Positions 52,768-63,800 of a stretch of DNA of 64,000 nucleotides are shown in pieces (positions within the stretch are counted from its first letter, which is position 1; every line of letters starts with the position of its first letter). The notes under the pieces are model-generated. The model saw nothing but the letters and a program-made list of their open reading frames with translations, did not search any database and was not told where the DNA came from. Made by a program: the position numbers and the translations under genes. Source of the stretch: Gymnopus androsaceus JB14. Its lineage: Eukaryota > Basidiomycota > Agaricomycetes > Agaricales > Omphalotaceae. The stretch lies in NCBI GenBank assembly GCA_009733575.1, contig ML769438.1, forward strand, positions 1 to 64,000, given 5' to 3'.

Positions 52768-53860
52768 ATGTTTCATAGTGCACCTTTGTTTGCGCCTGAC
52801 TCTGATGAAGATGCTGAAGATGCCACGAGACCTCCATTAAATATCTCTGACTCAGATGGAGATGATTTTTCTAATAACGTAGACTCCCTGACTATATCTT
52901 CAACTCATACCAAACCTACATGCAGACCTGTTTTGTATAAATTGTCGACGCCTCCAGTAAGGACAGTGTTTATATTAATGTCTTTGGAGGTGGTATGCCT
53001 GGATGTTACATGGAGTGGTGCACCGTTATTTTTTGCCCTAGATTTTCACTAATCTATGCTAGTTTTAGCTTGCAGTCTGACAGCCCTATTTTGAAATCCA
53101 CCCTCCCCAAATGCGCAACCTACCGAGCTGCTCTGGAAGAATGGTACCAACACTGCAAGTCTGAACATAATCACCCTGCAGATTTTGTTAAAGGGACAGT
53201 GTACACACCCTGCGCTTCACAAATCACCCATGTCCCAGCACAGCTGCTCCTCTTCATAGGCCTGGTTCAATCAGAGAATCCAAGCTAACAGAGGAAGCTG
53301 TTATCTCAAGCCCTCCAATTCGCAATCTCTTCAGACCCTTTGGTCCAGTCTGACGGGTCAGAACCATCAGACAATCTGGGAGACATGCAAGTGAAGGAGT
53401 GTTGCTGGGCCTGTTCATACCCCAGAGGGCATAATAAATGAAGTAGTCACTGGGTGTGCAGTCTTGCTCTATTGAAATTTTTCGTTACCATTGAACTTCT
53501 TTCAGACACTGGGCTGACCGGCTTTCAAAAATGCGGCTAAGATTAACCAGGAAACTATTATGCATGAAGTCAAAAAGCATGCGGATGCCAAACACTGGTT
53601 CAATGACAGAACTAACGTGGGGACAGAATGGGTTTGCTGGGCTGTTCATGCTCAAGAATGCAATGAAATTGTTTCTGAGTAGATTAATTCATCTCTACCT
53701 TTTATTTGTTTCTTAACAGTTGATTTCAACCAGGGAATGTGCGGGAGAGATGTTGGCTAGTGCTCTGAGCTGCAGTCGAGATATTGTCATGAGGGAGGTC
53801 AGTAGCGTGGCAGAAGCTCAGCGTTGGTTGGATCAGATAGAGAAAGAAGCCATTGTTTGA
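52768..53860 (+). CDS. uncharacterised acidic protein, multi-exon, possibly RNase H1 N-terminal-like family
   Basis: Starts MFHSAPLFAPDSDEDAEDAT, an acidic leader with NISDSDGDDF. An intron near 52,955-52,975 is likely. Then VFGGGMPGCYMEWC and, after an intron (about 53,020-53,070), SDSPILKSTLPKCATYRAAL and EEWYQHCKSEHNHPADF. Later exons give AAKINQETIMHEVKKHADAK and ECAGEMLASALSCSRDIVMR, ending VAEAQRWLDQIEKEAIV and a stop near 53,860. The 'C..Y..ALEEWYQHC' style recalls mushroom proteins with a caulimovirus-viroplasmin/RNase H1 N-terminal domain, but the key motif is not clear. Exon borders are provisional and a break around 53,290-53,500 is possible. Confidence 0.35.
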
Positions 53861-54026
53861 TACCTGCATGTTATTTTCATCGAATTTATCACACCACTCA
53901 TCTCAATGTTGAATAGTTTGAATCTCAATGTTTTGCAAAACATTATTTCTTTTGCAAATATCAATTAGCCAAGTTCAATTAGCGCGCATGAGCGCTAAAG
54001 CTTGTTTATTTCCACCTCGTTCAACG

Positions 54027-57000
54027 ATGTCGAAGCGCAATACAAGCACTAAACCTAATACTTCTAACTCAAAGCGCAAGAAATTAGACGACAATCCTTT
54101 AGCTGGTTTAACACTGGCTAGCTTTGGAATCTCAGCTTCCTCAGCTTCTTCATCCTCGCCCTCAGTAATGGCCTCCCAATCCTTGACCACAGATCAGAGA
54201 CGCATCGTTCACAGCGAGATCCCGGTGGTGCCTATCCATCAGCAACCTCAGCCACCAATATCTTCCTCACATTCCTCTGTTTCAATGGAGGAACTGGGGG
54301 CAGATCATAACCCGGGATACCAATTCAATGAGCCTATACGATATCATGAGGAAGGTCTTGAGGAGCCTACCAAAGTGAAAACAACCAGGATAGGGAGAGA
54401 GAAGTCGGTGAGTATTCGATATCTTCAAATGATATAATATTCTAATGTTGCTTTTGCAGGATCATCCCCTGTTGAGCTGGATAGGCCAGCGTGATGATGT
54501 CCTACGGGTTTTCATGACTGTGGAAGGTCGCTCATCTCATAGCGATGTTTGTACTGCCTGCGGAGATACAGAAGAACGTGGAAAAGCAGAGTACATCTGT
54601 GAAGATTGTTTTTCACGCAGGTTGGTTTGTCGAGCTTGCTGCATACATAACCATATCGAGAGACCTTTGGATAGCATTAAGGTATGATTTGCACTTCAGT
54701 GCTATCTATGCAATCTTGATAATTCTCAATAGAAATGGAACGGCAAATTCTTTGAGGATACTTCACTTCGCGAACTTGGACTACGTGTACAGCTTGGGCA
54801 TCCCGATGGCAGCTTTTGCCCTTTCCCTGAGCCTGGTCCAACGGATTTCACCTTGATTCACACCAGCAAGCTTCACTGCGTCAACGTAGCCTACTGCGGC
54901 TGTCCTGTTAGCATGGCGAAGGCTCATTGGGAGCAGTTAATGCTGAACGAATGGCTACCTGCAACCATGGAGAGACCGAGAACAGCATGCACGTTTCGTG
55001 CGCTCGAACTTTTTCATATGCTGTCTCATCGCGGGAAGATCACTGCATACTGACTTCTATGTTACCTTGGAAAAGAGTACTGACAACATTGGGGGCAAGA
55101 AATTCACAGTAAGTCCTCTTTATATTTAGACAATGCACGTTTTTGCTCATTCTCACGTTTCATAGCCTATCCGGGACTCAGAAGGGATTGAATTCAAGGG
55201 TCGCTATAGGTCTTTCCTACGCATGGTCCGTCAGTGGAGGCATCTGAAGGAGCTAAAGAGAGGTGGCAGAGGAAACGATGACAATCGGAAGGTGGCCGAT
55301 ACAAGACCTGGGGAGCTTGCAGTCAGATGTATAGCTTGTCCTGTGCCGGGAATCAACTTGCCAGAAGGCTGGGAAAATGCTCAAAAGGAGGACAGGTATG
55401 TTTTTTCCACGAAATGTAGATAAGTCAGTCGACTGACGCATTTATATTAACACTTGTAGATTTCTCTACTGTGTCTTCATTGCCATCGATGCTTGTTTCA
55501 GACTGAAGCGCCGTAATGCTGGCACCTGGGAAACGGATCCACCTTTATGCGACGGTGGAAGTTATTTTGTGGAGTCGGACCCTTACAGGGATTATTGCGC
55601 GAAGATGAAAGATCAAGATGAGGTAGGCTAAATGTCGACTGCGTTGTTTGACCTATTCTGATAAGCTTTAACAGATCTGCACTTGCACAGGCCTGGCAGC
55701 TCTGGATTATGCGAATACCAAATATTCAAAGGGATATACAACGACGGGTGTTGCAATGTGTACTTGTGGCCGCCATGAAATTGTTATGGCTAATGGAGTT
55801 GGAGATATGCAGAAGGGTGAAAGGTGAGTTTTTTTTTCCCTGGGACTGGCTCAAGATCTAACAATTTGATAGATACGGCAATGTGGACTATGTCTGGGCC
55901 TCTGCAATGCGTCATGTCCATATCTTACTTTGGATACTTCTTTCCTACGATATTATATGTCAATGGTTTAAACATCTATTGGAAAGAATCAAGGTCCTCC
56001 CACCTCTGGTCCGCCTACTCACTGTCCATCGCATTATTGCTTTTGTCATTCCGAAGCTCCATATCCTTGGCCATTTGGTGAAATGTCAGGATTATTTCAA
56101 TCTTGCATATACGTTGGGCGCTGCAATGAGTGACATGGAAGGAATCGAGAGAATATGGTCAGGGAGTGGTCTGCTGGGCAGTAGCACGCGTGAGATGGGC
56201 CCAGGAAGCCGTCAAAACACAATAGAGGATTACTGGCATCATTGGAACTGGCGCAAGAATGTTTTACAGGGTGAGTTGTTTTCTGAATATTTTGCAAAAC
56301 TTCTCTAACAGAATCTTTTTCAAAACGTCAAGGTGAGCTCTTATCTAAATTTTTTGCAAAAAATCTCTGTTTGCTTAATGGAATCTTTTCCAAAATATCA
56401 AGGTAATCTTTTGCTAAAGAGACTCAACAAGGCAATCAAAGATCTCAGAGAACAGGAGGAAGGCTTCAAGGTCTTTGAGGCGAATCAGCAGAATGAAGCT
56501 CAGGAATGGAAAGAGATGGTCAGAGCTTTTGAACTGGGAGAGTCGACTTTTAATCCCTTTTGTCTCCCCAAGTCAGGTGAGTCTTGCTTTTGCTCAACTT
56601 GTTGAAAAATTTCATTTATAGGTTTTCAGGTCCTACTCTTCAAGATATTCGTTTACAGCTGGCTGAGGAGGAGAAACAGGAGGCTAGAGCTGCATGTGAG
56701 CAGGAAAATAATGAGGAAGATAGTGATTTGGACATAGCACCCAAGGACACCACAGCTGCTCAATATGTCTTCCTGCTTTTAGAAGTGGAAGATCAGCAGT
56801 GCGTTATTTTAAAAACTCTAACTGCCACGCTCTGACTAAGAAACTTGACAGGCGGCAACTACGTCTGGATGTCAAGAATGCTAGATCTCCTACCAGCAAA
56901 CAGCAGGCAAATTTCATGGAAAGGAGGACTCGTATTGAAAGGCAAATCAACAGGGTCCGCTCCTTGCAACAAGTCCATGATCCTGCTGCCCTTCAAGTTC

Positions 57001-58069
57001 TTGCTACCGCAGTACCACGGTAGATTCACATGGGATGCCAGTGGTGCCCTCTGAATCTGAAGATATCCTCCTTATGTTCCCTTCCGAAATGCCGCTAGTC
57101 CGGCGTAACCCCCATCTTGCATCTATAGAGTCTCGTTTCAGAGATGCGCAGTGCAGTATGGCTCTAGATCAGCTTCGCCATAGTCTCCTGGTAAAACGGC
57201 GCCTTTACACTTACAAAAACAACAATGCCAGGAAGCAGAAGAGCACTAGCAGATCGCGAACTTTACTGGATAATCAACAAAAGAAGGTTGACCTTGCAGC
57301 AGCAGCATATCGAAGGGCAAGATTTGCTAAGCTGGCAATTTCTGGCGAGGAGAATGTTGGGTGGAGGAAGCTCGAACAGTCGGATATCCGTATGATGGGT
57401 GATGAAGATGAGGAGAAGAAGAAGAAGCAGAGGCAATGAAAAGTCGAAGAAAGGAGGCTGCAAGGGTGAATGAGCATGGTCATGTGCAGGGGATTGCAGG
57501 TGCTGGCCAGAGTCGCTTTGTCATATCTTGGATCTGGGTTGCTGCAGATGGGAATGGCAGTATCGAGGAGAATAAGGCTCTCCATGATGGTAGATTTGTT
57601 TTTGACTTGAATTTTTTTGCCTCTGGCTGACTTCATCATCTATAGGTCTCAGGGTGGAATTTTGCAAGGCATATTCAAGAGTTCGCAGATGGCGTGAACA
57701 AGTCCGACTTCTCCGAGCAGAGATGAGTTACTGTCTAGGGAGTCTGGAAAGCCAAGCAAAAGAGTGGGAGAGTCGAGCAACAATTCCTCAGTTCTCTGGT
57801 AAACATGCAGATGGTACAGCAGCTTATGCTCATAAGCAGGCCGCTGTACGCAGAATCATTGCTGGTCGTTTCCGTGTCCTGTGGGCCAGGTATCTCATTG
57901 GTGAAACAAGCTTACAGGTTGCACAAGCACCTCCTGATTTGCGTAGGACAAATGGGGAGGACTCTGATGATGAGCCTGGAGAGTCAGAAGAGTCAGAAGA
58001 GTCTGAGAGTCTGAAGAGGAATCTGAAGAGGAATCTGACGAGGAGATGGATGATGAAGAAGTGGAGTAG
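54027..58069 (+). pseudogene. KDZ (Kyakuja-Dileera-Zisupton) transposase with CxC2 cysteine cluster
   Basis: Exons: 54027-54407, 54460-54681, 54733-55108, 55166-55395, 55460-55622, 55675-55823, 55873-56270, 56403-56576, 56630 onward, then to about 58,069. Ser-rich N-terminus; CxC2-type cluster CTACGDTEERG..ICEDCFSRRLVCRACC; KWNGKFFEDTSL; zinc-like NVAYCGCP; ELFHMLSHRGKITAY; RNase H-like core with IAIDACFRLKRR, ILLSYDIICQW, PKLHILGHLVKCQDYF and MEGIERIWSGSGLLGSS; then helical RLNKAIKDLREQE and FRDAQCSMALDQLRH; SWIWVAADGNGS; RRWREQVRLLRAEM; acidic end. One extra T at 55,051 breaks the frame, and further shifts occur near 57,021, 57,435 and 58,010. An in-frame ATG at 53,988 is an alternative start. 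It would cut and join the KDZ element in the nucleus if repaired; as read it is inactive. Confidence 0.85.
56271..56402 (+). repeat. tandemly duplicated intron
   Basis: Unit 1 (56271-56332) and unit 2 (56333-56402) both run GTGAG...TTTTGCAAAA...GAATCTTTT.CAAAA...TCAAG. Either could be an intron; splicing from 56270 to 56403 keeps the KDZ frame and removes both. Confidence 0.8.
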
Positions 58070-58489
58070 TATGGTACGTCCTTTTCTCTAGGTCATTGTT
58101 TCTCTATCCACTGTCTCATCTATTTCAAGTTTTTCTCCCTGATTACCCAAGAATCTTCCATTTCCATTCTCCTATCCTATGTCATTCAGTATGTCTATCA
58201 GTGCTTTTTTTTTCGCCAATTTTTTTTGTTGTTTGAAATCTTTTGCAAAGCATTTTGGGCGCTTATACAGATGTATTTTGCAATTTATTCCAGACGCTTA
58301 TAAGGATTCTTTTGCTGGTCATGATTATATATTTTGAAAAGTATTACAGGCACTCATTTGGTGTCTACGTGGACCCAGTTTTTTTTTTCATTTGGTTTTG
58401 GTCGAATATTTTGCAAAATATTATGGACACTCATTTGGTGCTTACGCAGGACCCAGTTTTTTTTCATTTGGTTTTAGTCGAATATTTTG
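58070..58489. repeat. repeat-rich downstream region, about 78-bp tandem pair
   Basis: CACTCATTTGGTG..TACG..GGACCCAG then a T-run, TCATTTGGTTTT(G/A)GTCGAATA and TTTTGCAAA occurs at about 58,350 and 58,427. TTTTGCAAA motifs recur from 58,240 and in the KDZ introns. Confidence 0.75.
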
Positions 58490-58893
58490 CAAAGTGACTG
58501 ACCATCTTTATGCTAAATATTCAGCAAAATGACAATTTAAGCGCTCAGGGAAGGAAACAGATTCAATAAGCACTGGTGGGCGGGCATGCGCACAAATCCC
58601 GCCACTTTTGACAATAGCATTAAAAATGCCAAATATTTGGCAAAAGAGCCAGAAGCTAGTTAATATGCCAAATATTTAGCAAAACAAGCAAATAAGCACC
58701 CTGGGAAGGGTGGAAACGGAATCCACAAGTTTGCCGTTGTGCTGATCAAACGGCAGCAGCTTCCAAGGATGATCCACCCCCTATCAGAATATTTAGCAAA
58801 TAGTGTCCTGGGGCAATTTTTTTTTCTTTGATTTTATCAGGTCAAATTGCAAAACATCCCCCGACACTTATTGGGATATTTAGCCTAAGACTA
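58490..58893. mobile_element. MITE-like element, copy B
   Basis: Inverted copy of 30,470-30,900, about 85-90% similar by eye; blocks match in order (TTTGGCAAAAGAGCCAGAAG, CCCTGGGAAGGGTG, AGTTTGCCGTTGTGCTGATC, AGGATGATCCACCCCCT, TTTGATTTTATCAGGTCAAA). It separates the KDZ transposase end from the coiled-coil gene. Confidence 0.75.
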
Positions 58894-59045
58894 GCAGCAT
58901 CTATTGCAAAGATGAGCTTGAATTTCCCTCAGCTGGTATTAGAAGCAATGAGCTTAGAAGTGCCAGAAGAGGAGAATAATGGAACATACCTGTTCTGCAT
59001 GCTGGTCAGCCTCTGCATTCTTGATATCAAGCATCGATCAGGACA

Positions 59046-59970
59046 ATTTCATTACATGGGGGGGGGGGGGGGGGGGGAGACAATGGGACAAACATCAACA
59101 TTCATGGGCATTTGCTTTGCTTGCTCTTGAGCAAGGGCAAGCTCCTGAGTGAGGCTTTCCTTTTCTGATTGCTAGGGATTGACAAATAATGAGAATTCTC
59201 TTCTAATAGCTGGGAAACCATGGGTACTAACTATGGCGTGTAGATGAGCTTGAGTTTTCTTCAGGTTTAATTAGAAGCAATGAGCTTGAAGTACTGGAGG
59301 AAAATCACAGGCTATACCCGCTCTGCATTCTGCTGAAGCTCTTTATTCTTGTCTATGGCATTTTGCACTTGTTTTTGAGCATGGATAAGTTTGTGAGTGA
59401 GGGCGTCTTTCTCCATTTTCTAGGTATTGAACAGTAATAAGAATTGGTTAGCATAACATCAAAATGGCGTACCATGAGTGTAATACAATCTTTGTAAGTA
59501 GTATGATCAACTTCTTTACTCTCTAATTCATCCTCCTGGAATATATGTATTAGTGTAAAGCATGAGAGATAGCTGAAGATATATTCACTAGTGCAAGAGT
59601 CCTGTCTTGAAGCTGAGCCTGCTCAAGAAGACTACTTAACAACTCGAAGCTAAGGGATCAACAATACTTACCTGGAGGTTCTCATTCTCTTGTTCAATCT
59701 GGGTAACAAAAAGTTCCAACTCCTTCCAGTGAGCGTGCTCCTACACACAGTCAGTGACACACACACACATGAATGAACCAACCTTACATGATCAAGCTCT
59801 TCTTGATTTGGCCCAGCAATTGCCCTTACTTTGTCTTCTATCCAATCAGATTCAGGCGCTGGATTGGATTTATCCTCATGAGATTGTTCGGGTGAACGCT
59901 TGCGTGATATCAAAGGGGTAATATGGATTGCATGTTTATCGGGGTGTGGAGTTGCTGAACCAGAAGACAT
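59046..59970 (-). CDS. coiled-coil protein, multi-exon, 3' end uncertain
   Basis: ATG at 59,970. Exons 59970-59788 and 59740-59672 splice in phase 0 (GTAAGG...GTGTAG; GTAAGT). Further phase-0 exons give LLSSLLEQAQLQDRTLAL, EDELESKEVDHTTYKDCITL, KMEKDALTHKLIHAQKQVQN and SEKESLTQELALAQEQAKQM. The N-terminus is polar (SRKRSPEQSHEDKSNP). Everything after about residue 60 is a long coiled coil. The frame then meets a 20-base G run (59058-59077; proline codons on the coding strand), so the end is uncertain. It resembles the N-terminal coiled-coil parts of the families at 6.5-8.4 kb and 30 kb. Role unknown. Confidence 0.5.
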
Positions 59971-60375
59971 TGTAAAAAAGTGTTTGTAAAAGAGTGTGGA
60001 GAGTGCGAGCAACACTATTCGCGTGAAAGAATGTGAGGTGGAGGCACCAGGCCGTTGATAGTTGTACTTCCAGGTGTCCAAAAAACCTCTATAAGTAGTC
60101 TTTTTTCAGGGGCATTGACAAATTCAAAAATACAATAGAACAAAAAGACGTACTTTCTGAGCATGGAATCCAGACTGATTTACTTCCTCAAGCATACAGT
60201 TTTGTAACAGACTTTGCAAACACTTTGGTGTCATTACTATTCAATTATGGTATATTTTTACTACAATTCAATTAATCGACTGATTTCCGGCTCTGATCGC
60301 CTTGAAACTGAGCTAAACGTGGTGCAAAGCTGAAGATAATCATGTTATTTAAAAGTTCCAGGATAGATTCAATGC

Positions 60376-60693
60376 TCACCATCTGGCAATTTGGCGCGCT
60401 AGCTTTTGATCACCAGTCCTAAGGTTAACAATGTTCCCTTCGACGCTCTTTCCCAGACGCATAATGATCAAGTCACCATTAATACACAGGTCAGGGTTCC
60501 TTGGAAGGTGTTTGTGTTGTTGGAAGAAAAGTCGGAATCGACTTCCACGGTATAGAACATCACAATCGTGGATGTAGGGTTGGCATAGTGGCCATTGTTT
60601 GAAATGGTATTCCACAAGAGGGAAACATGAAGCAGCTAGTTGTTGGGTTTTGGAAGAGATTGCGGCAATGGAAACAGAGCCGCATTTGCTCAA
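60376..60693 (-). CDS. small family protein, paralog of the 9205 gene
   Basis: Open frame of 105 residues: CFPLVEYHFKQWPLCQPYIH, then FRLFFQQHKHLPRNP, GDLIIMRLGKSVEG and IVNLRTGDQKLARQIARW. It matches the core of the gene at 9205-9795 block by block. The first 40 residues may be read from an exon that is really upstream, so the start is uncertain. Unknown function. Confidence 0.5.
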   Translation of the reverse strand: MSKCGSVSIAAISSKTQQLAASCFPLVEYHFKQWPLCQPYIHDCDVLYRGSRFRLFFQQHKHLPRNPDLCINGDLIIMRLGKSVEGNIVNLRTGDQKLARQIARW

Positions 60694-60934
60694 TGTCGTG
60701 ATCCTATATGCTCAAAGTTGAAAGATAGTGATCATAGATGCCTAGTTAGACAACGTCAAAGGTGAGCGAAAGTTAATAGGAGCTATACAATAATATACAT
60801 TATGAAGTGGAACTGAGTTTTGTGTCATGGTCGAGTCATCAAAGGAGTGTGGAGGCAGCCTGCTGCATTTACTGGTAGAATTGGAATGATGTTCCATCTG
60901 TGGGCAGCACGATCTTTTTGTAATTTGACCTCAT

Positions 60935-61255
60935 ACCAGGCCACTTTTGTGTTTTTGTGAGATTAATTTTTTAAAGAATGCAGGATGTTACGCAACATGT
61001 AAATAATTGCTACAGACAAACTTGCTGTGGGTTTGCTTAACGCCTCAATCATTTTATTGTTTTTTTTATCAGACTCATTAGTGATGTTCTGTATGTGAGG
61101 AGCATGGTATTTCAAGGCCACTTTGTGTGTTTGTGAGATTAAATTTTCAAAGAACGCAGGATGTTACGTACCAAGACTTGACATGGGTTTGTTGCATGTG
61201 CTTGCGTCCATCGTTTTATTGTTTTTATTGGACTCGTTAGGTGGCTATTGCGTCA
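60935..61255. repeat. imperfect tandem duplication of about 175 bp
   Basis: GGCCACTTT.GTGTTTTTGTGAGATTAA, AAGAA.GCAGGATGTTACG, TGGGTTTG and TTTTATTGTTTTT..T..GACTC recur in the same order at about 60,939 and 61,118. Confidence 0.8.
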
Positions 61256-62329
61256 AAGTACAAACACAATTGAAGATAATGAAACTCCCAATAATAAGTA
61301 TGCTAATCCTCCTGCTTCTTTTTCTTCTTATTGCGCATATCTCTCATGCTCTTTAGCTGATCTCAAAGCAAGATGTCTGCTCCCCAGTGGTCCTCATGAT
61401 TCTTGTAAGCGGGAATTTTACTTTCAATCTAGGGAGAAGGATGAGAATTGAATGAATCTAACATATAAAATTTACCTGTGTGCATGCCTCAGACTTAGAC
61501 TTGGGGTCCTGGTCGGACAAAGAAGAATCAATATCCAGTTTGAATGTGTTATATCCATGCTATCATCACCGATCATTTCCTACACTTGCCGCCAATTTCC
61601 GATCACTTGCCATTGATCAATCAACCTTTCAATGTTACTACTGTTATATCCGTACAATCATCACCGCTCGTTGCCGACGTCCGACACTTGCTGCTGATGT
61701 TTGACACTTGCCGCCGATTTCCGATCAATCGCCATCAATCGATTGACATATTGATCTGATAGCTGCCCTTTACCTTTGGAAACATCCCTATCATGTTTGG
61801 ACAGACTTTCCAATACTTATTGTTTTATTCCTCTTATATTCTTTTGTCTTTCTTACTGAATTACTTTATTGTTATACTTACTGAATACACTCCCAGATAT
61901 ATATTACTTATTGTTCTTTACATTTATCCGTTTATCCAAACTCACTAGTATTTAAGTAGTATACCATGTATTGTAACTTTAGTTTGAAAATCAACTTAGC
62001 CTAGCTGATCTTCTCTATTCTTATTTCCGACATCTCCGCCGATCAATCGAACGACATTGCGATCAATTTGCGATCGACTTGCGGCTGTGCGTCCGCTCCG
62101 CTCCGCCCTTCTTTCACTCCTTCCCTCTGGGACACATTACAGTGTGTTAAGGGTGTTGCTAATAGCTTCACCAAGTCCCGTTACTTCAAAGGTCCAACCC
62201 GGATCATCGATTGATTGACATCGGTCAATTCCCACAATTGATTTGCGATCAATTTACCGCCGCTTCGATCTGGGCTGCACAGGCTTAACAGAATGCGACT
62301 ATCGCAGACTTGGCAATAACCTGAGAGAT
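61256..62329. repeat. gene-free stretch rich in GATCAAT/CGATC motifs
   Basis: No gene seen. GATCAATCG, GCGATCAATTTGCGATC, TTGCCGCCGATTTCCGATC and CATCGATTGATTGACATC motifs are clustered at 61,560-61,760 and 62,030-62,260, partly as inverted copies. This suggests the terminal parts of a decayed element; exact ends not found. Confidence 0.5.
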
Positions 62330-62880
62330 CATGAGTAGAATACCTCTAAATTAAGGATGACGCTTACACGATATGACTTGGCCACCATGGGGTGTAAGTT
62401 GAGGCTGGAAATTGTGAGAGCCCCATGCGGCGGCAGGGTGAGGATTGGTATGGGGCTCTTGGCGCGCATGTCAGGTGGGAATATGTCTGCTGCTGGAGTC
62501 AAGGGAGAACCAGGCATGGACAAGTTTCCAGACAACAATGAATCCACCTGGGTTGTTTGTAGTGGAGTGGGGTGCCTGGTCTGAAGATAAGGATGAACAA
62601 GAGGTTTTGACTGAAGTTCCCTGTGGATGGCCAAACTCTGAGGATGACATCGTGATACCGTTGTGGAGTATAGTGGTATCACTCTGGGATGCGGAGCAGT
62701 CTTCAGCAAGGAAAAGGTATCAATCACAGTAGTTTTGGGAGATGGTATAGTAGACATTGATGACTGTGCCAGGCAGAGGATAGTGGGGAGGAAGGATGAG
62801 AAGACCTTGATACCTGTAAGACCGGGGTCGACAGTCTTGGGGAAAGGTACTAGAAGTAGCTTTGTGGCCTTAGTATAAAA
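62330..62880 (+). pseudogene. unidentified ORF remnant
   Basis: Plus strand: GMDKFPDNNESTWV, IVIPLWSIVVSLWDAEQSSA followed, after a one-base shift near 62,725, by VVLGDGIVDIDDCARQRIV and DEKTLIPVRPGSTVLGKGT and a stop at 62,878. Continuous amino-acid style across the shift indicates a once longer gene. I do not recognise the family. Confidence 0.35.
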
Positions 62881-62905
62881 GGTGGACGAGATCCGTGATT
62901 GAATA

Positions 62906-63378
62906 TGTGTGCGGGTGAGCTAGTTGAAGACTAGTAGTGACAAGTGGGTGGATTGGGAATGCCAAAGCTCCCGGATATGAGTTATGAGTCTAGTTGTGTG
63001 AGCCGACGTTGATTGGTTGACAGCAGCGAGTCTGGTTGTTGTATGAGCTTGCTGGTAGTCAGGTTGACGCGTAAGTCAAAAAATGGAAGCCAGAACAAGC
63101 ATATATTGGATATAGAAAATAGACAGAGTATAAGAGAATAGAGAAATAAGAGATACAGGAGTAAAACAAGTTAATATCAAGACGAGGGATCCCGAAAGGG
63201 GAACAACCGGTTATATACATGCGGGATGCTGAGTTGGTGAGTAGTGAGTATGTACGGAAGTAGATGGGACCGCTGTGTGGCTTAGCGGGCGGTTATCGGA
63301 CCAGTAGAGTGAGCTATGGGTATGATTGGGTGGTTCTGGTAGATAAAGAGAATGGGATTGGTGGTACAGGGCATGACA
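62906..63378 (-). mobile_element. possible solo/truncated LTR, minus orientation
   Basis: Read on the minus strand it begins TGTCATGCCCTGTACCACC at 63,378 and ends ...CACACA at 62,906. A run of G ending GGGTAA directly precedes the TGT (minus strand), like the polypurine tract next to a 3' LTR of fungal Gypsy-type elements. The second LTR and the pol genes are not in the window, and no target duplication could be tested. Borders tentative. Confidence 0.3.
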
Positions 63379-63381
63379 TTA

Positions 63382-63398
63382 CCCCCCCCCCCCCCCCA
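63382..63398. repeat. C17 homopolymer
   Basis: 17 consecutive C; possible polypurine tract (on minus) of the LTR-like unit. Length may vary between reads. Confidence 0.85.
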
Positions 63399-63429
63399 TC
63401 TAGGGCCCCTAGCATTTAGATTGGACTTG

Positions 63430-63800
63430 CAGCTCGTTTTGGCAGGCCATGGGTCAATATTGATGCTTTGGATGTTGAGTGGTGTGAAGTTGCCAAATGA
63501 CTATACCGGTGTGCTCATTGCGAATGGAAGGGGGACTGCGAGTGGCACCGATTTGGTCTGCGATGCCTGCCAGTGGGCCCATAAGGGTTGCTCGGTCGGC
63601 ATTGCCTATTGTTATTGTTTGTTTGCTAAGTGAGTGACCCGTTTTCTGGTCTGGACTTGCTTCTAACTCGGATTCCCTTTCAGTCGATTCCATGCTCCGC
63701 TCAACTGGGCTAGGCAGGAGTTTGAGTCTCGAATGCCTCAATTAAACCCCCGTTTGTACAACTCATATCACCAGTCCCCTCCGTTCTTCACCAGTCTTGA
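63430..63800 (+). pseudogene. cysteine-rich (zinc-binding-like) mushroom family protein, frameshifted
   Basis: One frame gives CAHCEWKGDC (63,510-63,539) and the next gives GTDLVCDACQWAHKGCSVG and AYCYCLFAK (63,546-63,630). Together they form CX2C...CX2C...C spacing seen in an expanded Agaricomycete family with possible DNA binding. One base must be gained or lost between them. A GTGAGT donor follows LFAK; further codons downstream are broken by stops. Confidence 0.45.

Noticed and set aside
54200..54760. CxC cysteine cluster as a RING or B-box ubiquitin ligase
   Set aside because: Cysteine spacing is loosely similar, but the following KWNGKFF block and KDZ core identify it as the CxC2-type cluster of KDZ transposases.
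62329..62757. 142-aa Pro/Ser-rich minus-strand frame
   Set aside because: The plus strand carries a more protein-like pattern across a single frameshift; the minus frame has no recognisable features.
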